DNA from: an uncultured Chthonomonas sp.
GTDB lineage: Bacteria > Armatimonadota > Chthonomonadetes > Chthonomonadales > CAJBBX01
DNA length: 5,989 bases
Direction: 5' to 3'
Assembly (NCBI GenBank): GCA_903886985.1
Contig: CAISOI010000245.1
Location: 1 to 5,989, forward strand
The notes under the pieces are model-generated. The model ran no database searches. It saw only the letters and a list, made by a program, of their open reading frames with translations, and was not told the DNA's origin. This document shows positions 1-5,287 of this stretch, piece after piece. Numbering within the stretch: position 1 is the first letter of the stretch; the number at the start of each line of letters is the position of its first letter. The translations under genes and the position numbers were made by a program.

Positions 1-1
1 A

Positions 2-241
2 TCAGCAACGGTCATTTACAAACTTTTTGGTACAGGTGTGGTAATTGACATATCGAGTAGCGAACAAAGAGAGAACTGCTCAGGGCATTGCATGACTGTC
101 GCATTGCCATTTGGCGCTCCAACACGTCTTCTTGGTTTCGACCATATTACGTGGGTTTGGCACCAACGACCCTGTGTTCAAAAGGCTAAGATTCCGCCTC
201 CGAAATTTCTGGTTTCTCTTAGGATGTACAAACGTTCGTGA
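2..241 (+). other. open frame entering from the left edge, possible gene 3' end
   Basis: This frame is open from the first bases of the window to a TGA at 239-241, giving 79 codons with no stop. It may be the tail of a plus-strand gene that begins outside the window. The first residues (YKLFGTGVVIDIS) faintly recall the FVGxxVVIDV stretch of cyclase/kynurenine-formamidase-like proteins, but what follows is rich in Cys, His and Trp and does not continue that pattern. A run of 79 open codons is only mildly unlikely by chance. It may be a gene end, a decayed gene or a chance frame; I do not assign a function. Confidence 0.18.
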
Positions 242-301
242 TCTCTAAAAGTCAAAAACACCAAGGAAAGTAAGCCAGACCAACATAGCCACGGAACCTG
301 T

Positions 302-372
302 CCTCCTCCGTTTAAGCATATGTCCTGGCTGAGCTAAGTATTGTATTTCGGAGCAAATTGATTCGGAGGAGG
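302..372. repeat. 9-bp inverted repeat CCTCCTCCG / CGGAGGAGG
   Basis: CCTCCTCCG at 302-310 is perfectly complementary to CGGAGGAGG at 364-372, with 53 bases between. On the minus strand both lie just downstream of the ankyrin stop codon. The second arm shares two bases with the neighbouring hairpin at 371-394, so the two structures could exclude each other in RNA. The purine-rich arm also looks like a strong Shine-Dalgarno sequence, so the match may come from simple composition. Confidence 0.35.
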
Positions 373-394
373 GAGCCCTTCGTTCAGGACTCCC
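371..394 (-). terminator. candidate hairpin after the ankyrin gene
   Basis: Read on the minus strand, GGGAGTCC and GGGCTCCC form an 8-bp stem with one G-U pair and an 8-base loop (TGAACGAA), starting 23 bases after the ankyrin stop codon. The position suits a transcript end, but the following bases (TCCTCCGAATC) lack the U-run of a standard intrinsic terminator. It could be a 3'-end stabilising hairpin, or nothing. Confidence 0.25.
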
Positions 395-416
395 ATTCGT
401 CCATTCAAGCCGTTGG

Positions 417-2342
417 CTATTTCCCGGCAAACGAGAGTGCGATGACAGACATTGCAGTACCTGCTTGAGATATCCATTGGTCATGGCCATATGGGAATCC
501 ACTCTCAAAGTAGGGCTGAAAAGGAAGGCTTCGAGAAACGATGTGCCACGTGCCGTCTTTAGCTTGAGTTCGCAGCAGGTAATTTATGCCTTTTTGAAAT
601 GTGGGATCATCAACTTTCATCCCGCCATCGTGTAGTGCCCAGAGGGCCTCGCCAGTGGCGTAGGCGTCTGTTGGGAGTTCGGTTGTTTGTCCCCAGCCAC
701 CATCTTTGCGTTGCAATCTGGACAACTCTTGAATTCGTGCTTGGGAGACCTTCTTGCCCGACCACGCTATCCCAAGTATCTGGAAAATACGATCTTCGGT
801 GGAAATTGGGCTGGCATTTTCCAACCAGGAAACAGCGCTCTCAATGCGCTCTGTGAACTCTGCCTTTCGGCCGGCGAGGGGATATTGGCGCAATACTCTT
901 ATGGATCTGGCAGTTAGATTAAAGTTACCGTCTTCGGCAGGTGACCGCACCTGAGAAGTGTTAGTCCAATAACCCTCTTTAGTCTGGTTAGCAGCGACAT
1001 AGTGTAACATTGCGTCCGACGACAATGTGGGAGGCAGACCTGCAGCCATAATTTGCATCAGTGAATGCACCGCTCCGTCAGTTCCTGCTGGCGGATCTAA
1101 AAATTGGAATAGATCGTCCGTACCAAATGAGGCCATCTGTGCTGTCGTTTTAGCTTCTCGCGCTTCTAATTCGTAGTAGGCTTTTACTCCCAATCCCTTG
1201 GTGGACGAAACAGCGATACCGTTGTCATTTTGCGCGTGACAGGAGATACAGCCGCCTGTTTTAGAGAAATTGGCTGCCGTTTTTTGAGAGCACGCCAATG
1301 CCCTGCTTATGGATTCCTGAACAACCGATTTGGAGAGCGGTCGATCGTTCTTCACAACCTTTGTCATTGGATTGGTGGGTGACGTCGCTGCCAAGGGAGC
1401 ATTCAAAAGTGACAATATGTCTGAGTTCCGGTACCTTCTTGCCCACTCAATGGCAAGCGTTGTTGACGCACCTTTGTCCAATAACAGTTTAACTAATTTC
1501 GCGTTTGGATGGTCGGTTGCGACCGCCCAAACCAACGGTGAGAATTTGCGGACATCGAGCGCATTAACGTCTGCTCCTGCATTTATTAGAGCCAAAGCGG
1601 CCTCGTAATTACCCTGACTCGCCGCCTCATGAAGTGCAGTGATAAGCCCCAGAGCAATAAAGCCATTCTTTAGTCGGTCGACAGGTTTAAGTGTTTTGAC
1701 TTTGACGTCGGCGCCGTGCTCAATGAGGAGTTTCACCATTTCGCCATTTCCATTGCCAACACCGGCTGCGACCAGTAGAGGTGTAAATCCGCCTATATCC
1801 TTGGTATTGACATCAGCTCCCTTCTCCAACAATAGCTTTGCCACCCCCGCATTACTCTTTCCTCCAGCGGCAATCTCTAAAACAGATGCTCCAAATTTAT
1901 CACGAGCTAAAATGTCGGCACCTTTATCGATGAGGAGTTGCACTACGGCTTCGTTATTATCGTAATAAACCGCAGTCATGAGCGGAGTGCGACCAGCTTT
2001 GGTTTTCACATTTACATTGGCACCTTTTGCAAGCAACAATCGCACCTTGGCAATATCTCCCGTGGATAAGATTAAGGGAGTCGAGCCGACACGATTTGCG
2101 ACATTCGGGTCCGCCCCTGCATCGAGAAGTAGTTTCATGCTCGCAGCATTGCCAACACCAGCAGCATACATTAATGGCGAGTTACCATCACTGTCGGATA
2201 GTTTCGTGCCTTTCGTCTGGATCAATCTCTGGAGGGAAGTTATGTCGTTGTTCCGAATAGGTATGTAATAGGCACTGGTCTGCGCCTTGGCCGAGATGGT
2301 GAGTGCTGATAGAATGAGAGTAGAAGCAAAGATTTTGATCAT
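417..2342 (-). CDS. exported ankyrin-repeat protein with CxxCH haem motif and cyclase-like C-terminal repeats
   Basis: The 641-aa product appears to have three parts. Residues 1-20 form a signal peptide (MIKIF, hydrophobic core, SAKA|QT). Residues about 24-320 hold roughly eight ankyrin repeats, seen as recurring LLLxxGADxN and G-TPL units. A linker then carries one CISCH motif (C365, C368, H369), the covalent c-haem binding signature. Residues about 425-640 resemble the alpha/alpha-barrel repeats of squalene-hopene cyclases and prenyltransferases, with QW-type motifs near 544-551 (QRKDGGWG) and 593-599 (QAKDGTW). The catalytic DxDD of true cyclases is not visible, so terpene chemistry is unlikely. 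A candidate sixth haem ligand cannot be named. The start ATG has GGAAAG five bases upstream (2348-2353) and keeps the signal peptide intact. Similar fusions occur, as I recall, in Acidobacteriota and related soil bacteria, with unknown function. Domains are clear; role in the envelope is inferred. Confidence 0.93.
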   Translation of the reverse strand: MIKIFASTLILSALTISAKAQTSAYYIPIRNNDITSLQRLIQTKGTKLSDSDGNSPLMYAAGVGNAASMKLLLDAGADPNVANRVGSTPLILSTGDIAKVRLLLAKGANVNVKTKAGRTPLMTAVYYDNNEAVVQLLIDKGADILARDKFGASVLEIAAGGKSNAGVAKLLLEKGADVNTKDIGGFTPLLVAAGVGNGNGEMVKLLIEHGADVKVKTLKPVDRLKNGFIALGLITALHEAASQGNYEAALALINAGADVNALDVRKFSPLVWAVATDHPNAKLVKLLLDKGASTTLAIEWARRYRNSDILSLLNAPLAATSPTNPMTKVVKNDRPLSKSVVQESISRALACSQKTAANFSKTGGCISCHAQNDNGIAVSSTKGLGVKAYYELEAREAKTTAQMASFGTDDLFQFLDPPAGTDGAVHSLMQIMAAGLPPTLSSDAMLHYVAANQTKEGYWTNTSQVRSPAEDGNFNLTARSIRVLRQYPLAGRKAEFTERIESAVSWLENASPISTEDRIFQILGIAWSGKKVSQARIQELSRLQRKDGGWGQTTELPTDAYATGEALWALHDGGMKVDDPTFQKGINYLLRTQAKDGTWHIVSRSLPFQPYFESGFPYGHDQWISQAGTAMSVIALSFAGK

Positions 2343-2376
2343 GTATTCTTTCCAAAACGATGTGGGATTGTCCTCG

Positions 2377-2406
2377 ATTATGCCTGTTCGCTCAAGAACT
2401 CGTCAA
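2377..2406 (-). promoter_or_regulatory. sigma-70 promoter for the ankyrin gene
   Basis: On the minus strand TTGACG (2401-2406) is followed after 18 bases by CATAAT (2377-2382). These match the consensus at 5 of 6 positions each. Transcription would start near 2370, leaving a leader of about 28 bases that contains the GGAAAG ribosome site. Orientation and distance fit the ankyrin gene well. Confidence 0.6.
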
Positions 2407-2506
2407 TAATTGTCGGATGGTTGATTGTAGATATCCTACTACGCAAATATTCGAATCCAACCATCTAAAACCAATCAGTTGCGCGAAAACCGCAAACTAG
2501 CGTGAC

Positions 2507-2523
2507 GTTTACATACAGTTTAC
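2507..2523. repeat. GTTTAC direct repeat, 11-bp period
   Basis: GTTTAC occurs at 2507-2512 and 2518-2523, one helical turn apart, 18 bp upstream of the phosphoesterase -35 box. The pair sits inside a weaker dyad, TAGCGT (2498-2503) and ACGCTA (2530-2535). It might be an activator or repressor site between the two divergent promoters, but six-base repeats arise easily by chance. Confidence 0.25.
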
Positions 2524-2540
2524 GCACCAACGCTATTGAG

Positions 2541-2570
2541 TTGACGAATCTGTGATGATTCCGTTAAGAT
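2541..2570 (+). promoter_or_regulatory. sigma-70 promoter for the phosphoesterase gene
   Basis: TTGACG (2541-2546) and TAAGAT (2565-2570) are separated by 18 bases. The -35 box matches 5 of 6 and the -10 box 4 of 6 consensus bases. Transcription would begin near 2577, giving a leader of about 80 bases before the TTG start at 2658. Confidence 0.5.
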
Positions 2571-2646
2571 TACACTCAATTAAAGGAAATGCCGAGACAC
2601 TTTCTGAATTGAAAAGCATATACCAAGGTCTCACACAGTCTAACTC

Positions 2647-2652
2647 GGAGGG
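2647..2652 (+). promoter_or_regulatory. ribosome binding site that fixes the TTG start
   Basis: GGAGGG lies five bases before TTG at 2658. This strong site, together with the twin-arginine signal that begins right after it, supports TTG as the true start rather than the ATG at 2700, which would remove the arginine pair. Confidence 0.75.
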
Positions 2653-2657
2653 TCAAA

Positions 2658-3560
2658 TTGCCACTATCAGTTCCAGCAAATTCTCGACGCCAGTTCATTA
2701 TGGGCGCGGTCACAACCATCGGTGGAATCATCACTCTAAAGCAAGAGGCTTTTGCCCTGTCCGGATCGGATCCGGACTTCATTGCCCTCTTATCTGATAC
2801 TCATATTGCAGCGGACCCAACTGTGATCAATCGCAAGACCAACATGACGGACAACCTTAAGGCGGTTCGATCCCAACTGCTGGACCTTCCGTTGTTGCCC
2901 AATTCGACCAGCTTAAACGGAGAGTGTGCCTACTTAGTCGGACTTTCGGACGACTACAATGCTCTCGCGGGACTGATCGATCCGTTAGCAAAAGCGGGAC
3001 ACTCCATGCACTACCTAATGGGCAATCACGATAAACGGGATAACTTTAGGGCAGGCATAAAGTCCGCGCAAAAGTCGGAGCCGCTTGAAGGACGACACGT
3101 AACACGTCTAGAGTGCCGAAAAGCAAACATTGTGATGCTCGACTCCTTAGATAAGACGAACGGAACTCCCGGAATACTTGGTGCCGAACAACTCAAATGG
3201 ATCGAAACTGCACTTGATATGGATAAGAACAAGCCGACTATAGTTATGGTGCACCACAATCCGGTTTTGGAGGGACCAACTGGTAATGGCCTTACGGATT
3301 CTAAAGCACTGTTCGATATTCTTGTTCCTCGCAAGAATGTGAAAATGGTAGTTTTTGGTCACACTCATAAAATCTCGTTTACAAAATATGAAGGCATCCA
3401 TTTGGTCAATTTGCCGCCTGTTGCGTACCCGTTTGCCGAGGGAGATCCATCTGGTTGGGTTGCAATGCATCTAGCCAAAACAGGGGCAGAAATGAAGATC
3501 AACGCATTGAATGGACATCCTGTAAACGGAAAGTCGTACCAATTGGATTGGCGAAGTTAG
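2658..3560 (+). CDS. Tat-exported calcineurin-like metallophosphoesterase
   Basis: The 300-aa product begins with a twin-arginine signal: SRRQFI at residues 9-14, a hydrophobic stretch (about 15-27) and a likely cut after AFA at 33. The mature part has the metallophosphoesterase motifs in order: D47-x-H49 (SDTH), NGEC at 87-90, GNHD at 122-125, VHHNP at 198-202 and GHTH at 234-237. These residues normally hold a two-metal centre that hydrolyses phosphomonoesters or diesters, as in the CpdA/class III cyclic-nucleotide phosphodiesterase group. The second motif is usually GD; here it reads GE (E89), replacing the aspartate that bridges both metals. The other ligands are intact. Export by Tat would place a folded, metal-loaded enzyme outside the cytoplasm, which argues against a role in intracellular cAMP turnover. 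Substrate is unknown. It is monocistronic, between its own promoter and the hairpin at 3605. Confidence 0.92.
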   Translation: MPLSVPANSRRQFIMGAVTTIGGIITLKQEAFALSGSDPDFIALLSDTHIAADPTVINRKTNMTDNLKAVRSQLLDLPLLPNSTSLNGECAYLVGLSDDYNALAGLIDPLAKAGHSMHYLMGNHDKRDNFRAGIKSAQKSEPLEGRHVTRLECRKANIVMLDSLDKTNGTPGILGAEQLKWIETALDMDKNKPTIVMVHHNPVLEGPTGNGLTDSKALFDILVPRKNVKMVVFGHTHKISFTKYEGIHLVNLPPVAYPFAEGDPSGWVAMHLAKTGAEMKINALNGHPVNGKSYQLDWRS

Positions 3561-3604
3561 CGATATTCTGCAAAGGCATCTATTGCATAATGAACCTTGC
3601 AAAC

Positions 3605-3636
3605 AAAAGACCCCGATTAATCAATCGGGGTCTTTT
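3605..3636. terminator. bidirectional intrinsic terminator
   Basis: A perfect 14-bp inverted repeat, AAAAGACCCCGATT and its complement, encloses a 4-base loop (AATC). The stem is GC-rich at its centre and ends in an A-run on one side and a T-run on the other, so it yields a hairpin plus U-tract on both strands. It lies 44 bases after the phosphoesterase stop and 21 bases after the stop of the convergent thioredoxin-like gene, and so can end both transcripts. Confidence 0.93.
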
Positions 3637-3657
3637 CTCTTGGTACGAAGACAATGT

Positions 3658-4899
3658 CTACTTAGATGCTTTTTCGAGGGCTTTTTCCACGCTGGCACGA
3701 AGCTGCTTGTGCAGGGGTTCATTGTATCCAACGGTTATCGAAGCGATTTTGCCTTCTCGGTCAATTACGACATAATGCGGTATTCCGCTGACGCCGTAGT
3801 TAGTCATATTTTCTCTGCCTCCGAAAAGGAGCGGCCATGGCAGACCAAACTCTTCAATATGTCCCTTGTTGGCGACATATTCCGCTTCTGGCGAGAGCCC
3901 CTTCTGGTCCTTGTAGTATCCGTAATAGGTTGTTATCCCGATTACTTCAAGGCCCTTTGGATGTAGTTCGTTATACAACTTTTTCATGTCTGGGTAGGCG
4001 CGTTTACAGAAAATGCACCAGTCAGCCGTGAAGTCCAAAACAACCACTTTGCCACGCAGGGATGCAAGGCTGCTGAACTCACCATAGTGGCGATCAATTG
4101 CCAATTCAGGAGCAGGCGAACCTGGCAGCTTGGCAAGTTTCAACTTGCTAACTATTGAACTGGCTGCACGATTTGTTTCTCCCAACTTCTTGACTGCCTC
4201 GACAAGTACTGCTTCGGCTTCCGCCTTCTTACCGGCATTTTCGAGAATAGCAGATCGACCGGTTGCTATGTTGGCAACGGCGGAGTCCGCGCTCGTTTTC
4301 AGAGCATCACTCTTCATTTCACCAAAAGGAACAAGTGCTTCCATCTTTGAAATGAGATCCAAGCCCGCTTGCGGTCCCAATTTGGCAGCAACAGCGGGAG
4401 CATACACTCTGGCAGTTGAACTCGCGAGACTGGCGGCCATCTGGGGCGTAGGAGGTGTCATTTGACCCAGAGTAGTAGCGAGACCGTCAATGTCTCCTGC
4501 ACTTTGGTAGCCAGAGAGCATCATACTCTGAGCACTGTATTTGCTGGCCCCTTCCGGGTTGGAAGTCATGAATTTTTTGACAGCAACCAAAGCTTCCTTG
4601 TTCTTTTGGACCGCTTGATAAAGCTGAGCTAAACCGAGACATTTGGCTGGATCTGTCTTGTCAATGTCAAAATCTTTCAGTGCCGCTTCGATCTTGGCTT
4701 TGCGTTCCGCCATCATTTTGGCCGAGTCAAAAGGGGTCTTGTTGTCACGTGCTTCTTTGGCTTTTGTCGTATACCAGGTGTTGATCTCTTTCATTGCAGC
4801 TTCTGGGTCTGTTGCGGTTTGCGCGAAACCAGCCATAGGCAAACTTACGCACAGTCCTACGCCAGCTATGAAGAGCACATTTTTCAGCGAAAATTGCAT
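3658..4899 (-). CDS. exported TlpA/ResA-like thioredoxin-fold protein with long helical N-terminal domain
   Basis: The 413-aa product starts with a signal peptide (hydrophobic core about 8-24, likely cut after AGFA at 26). Residues about 30-255 are Ala/Lys-rich and probably helical, with a TPR-like stretch near 85-113 (AQLYQAVQKNKEALVAVKKF). Residues about 258-410 form a thioredoxin fold of the TlpA/AhpC-TSA kind: SPAPEL entry, VVVLDFTADWC, active site W294-C295-I-F-C298, and the cis-proline loop GIP at 372-374. Such proteins pass electrons to, or take them from, extracytoplasmic cysteines, for example in cytochrome c maturation. The CIFC centre differs from the CGHC/CEPC types, so the redox potential cannot be guessed. 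The family's redox module is about 140 aa, so the N-terminal 230 residues are an extra domain, perhaps for partner binding. The ATG has a strong ribosome site. It stands alone, convergent with the phosphoesterase gene. Confidence 0.92.
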   Translation of the reverse strand: MQFSLKNVLFIAGVGLCVSLPMAGFAQTATDPEAAMKEINTWYTTKAKEARDNKTPFDSAKMMAERKAKIEAALKDFDIDKTDPAKCLGLAQLYQAVQKNKEALVAVKKFMTSNPEGASKYSAQSMMLSGYQSAGDIDGLATTLGQMTPPTPQMAASLASSTARVYAPAVAAKLGPQAGLDLISKMEALVPFGEMKSDALKTSADSAVANIATGRSAILENAGKKAEAEAVLVEAVKKLGETNRAASSIVSKLKLAKLPGSPAPELAIDRHYGEFSSLASLRGKVVVLDFTADWCIFCKRAYPDMKKLYNELHPKGLEVIGITTYYGYYKDQKGLSPEAEYVANKGHIEEFGLPWPLLFGGRENMTNYGVSGIPHYVVIDREGKIASITVGYNEPLHKQLRASVEKALEKASK

Positions 4900-4905
4900 A
4901 TTGAT

Positions 4906-4913
4906 CTCCTTTT
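4906..4913 (-). promoter_or_regulatory. strong ribosome binding site of the thioredoxin-like gene
   Basis: Minus-strand AAAAGGAG is followed by six bases and then ATG at 4899. This near-ideal site settles the start and suggests efficient translation. I found no clear promoter for this gene; the best candidate, TTGCAG-17-AATATG on the minus strand between 4914 and 4980, is poor in its -10 box. Confidence 0.8.
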
Positions 4914-4982
4914 CTACTTAGACGAAATAACCTAACACTAATCTTTATGACATATTTGATCGGGAATCCTTCTCTGCAATAG

Positions 4983-5012
4983 ACATTCACATGACCATTG
5001 CTTACATTCACA
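4983..5012. repeat. tandem ACATTCACA sites, 21-bp period, next to a promoter
   Basis: ACATTCACA occurs at 4983-4991 and again at 5004-5012. Start-to-start distance is 21 bp, two turns of the helix, so a protein dimer would meet both copies on the same DNA face. The second copy ends five bases before the -35 box at 5018. Paired direct repeats in this position are typical of activators of the response-regulator type. The region lies between two divergent genes, so either could be the target. No regulator gene is present in the window. Confidence 0.5.
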
Positions 5013-5017
5013 AGTGA

Positions 5018-5046
5018 TTGACGCACGAGATCAATTCTGATAAACT
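5018..5046 (+). promoter_or_regulatory. sigma-70 promoter (extended -10) for the small gene and aminotransferase
   Basis: TTGACG (5018-5023), an ideal 17-base spacer, and TAAACT (5041-5046) preceded by TGA give a promoter with an extended -10 element. Transcription would start near 5053, leaving a leader of about 67 bases before the ATG at 5120. Confidence 0.6.
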
Positions 5047-5073
5047 ATCCGGACCAAAATATCACCCAATTGA

Positions 5074-5086
5074 TTGATTAGATCAA
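5074..5086. promoter_or_regulatory. small dyad TTGAT-TAG-ATCAA in the leader
   Basis: A 5-bp perfect inverted repeat with a 3-bp centre lies about 20 bases downstream of the predicted transcription start. Its place would suit a repressor operator. The arms are short and AT-rich, so this is weak. Confidence 0.2.
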
Positions 5087-5119
5087 CTTTGGGGGACAAA
5101 CAAAAGGAAATTAGAACCG

Positions 5120-5287
5120 ATGGCGTCACGAATACAAACAGAGACAGCGGCAAATATGCAGGAATTTGTTGGGAAAGCAGGATGTGCATTGGCATATCTT
5201 GCATTGGCACCAATCCCGGCAGCAGTCCCAGCAGCCACACTCTCAGTTATGTGTCGTCAAAGGGATTTGTGGGTGGATAGGCCATGA
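5120..5287 (+). CDS. 55-aa small protein of unknown function, coupled to the aminotransferase
   Basis: This small frame encodes 55 residues, about twelve of them alanine. Residues 1-19 are polar (MASRIQTETAANMQEFVGK), 20-44 are hydrophobic with several prolines (ALAYLALAPIPAAVPAA), and the tail is charged (CRQRDLWVDRP). The middle could be a short membrane segment, although the prolines weaken this. Evidence that it is real: a ribosome site AGGAAA at 5105-5110 nine bases before the ATG, a good promoter upstream, and a stop codon that overlaps the next start as ATGA (5284-5287), the classic arrangement for coupled translation. The frame is open only from 5078, so it is not the end of a longer gene. 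A competing frame with TTG at 5074 and stop at 5280 lacks a ribosome site. I do not recognise the family; it may be a small partner of the enzyme or a leader peptide. Confidence 0.6.
   Translation: MASRIQTETAANMQEFVGKAGCALAYLALAPIPAAVPAATLSVMCRQRDLWVDRP

Larger units (their letters stand above)
242..416. other. non-coding stretch downstream of the ankyrin gene
   Basis: This is the 3' flank of the minus-strand ankyrin gene. I see no convincing gene. It contains a GGAGGAGG-type inverted repeat and a short hairpin, listed separately. No hairpin followed by a clean U-run is visible on either strand, so where the ankyrin transcript ends is unclear. Confidence 0.4.

Noticed and set aside
45..73. 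Perfect TTGACA at 45-50 as a plus-strand promoter
   Set aside because: No -10 box lies at 16-19 bp (the bases are GAACAAAGAGAG), and no gene follows.
245..508. Minus-strand 87-codon frame overlapping the 3' end of the ankyrin gene, ending in a basic-plus-hydrophobic tail
   Set aside because: It overlaps the ankyrin coding sequence by 92 bases in another frame, has no ribosome site before its ATG and an unbalanced composition. The GGAGGAGG inside it could at most serve a peptide of about 15 residues.
425..1070. Squalene-hopene cyclase function for the C-terminal part of the ankyrin protein
   Set aside because: Only QW-like repeats are present. The DxDD acid motif is not visible and the domain is about one third of the usual 600-700 aa enzyme.
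1639..2268. Long plus-strand frames opposite the ankyrin repeats
   Set aside because: They are antisense shadows of the repeat-bearing gene, rich in Ser/Pro/Ala as expected from reading ankyrin codons backwards, with no ribosome sites.
5031..5240. Minus-strand 69-codon hydrophobic frame
   Set aside because: It lies opposite the small gene and its promoter and starts without a ribosome site. The plus-strand frame has a promoter, a ribosome site and an ATGA overlap.
5074..5280. Plus-strand 68-codon frame with TTG start ending just before the aminotransferase
   Set aside because: There is no ribosome site before the TTG, and Ser/Gly/Cys-rich content is poor. The alternative frame at 5120 has much better signals.
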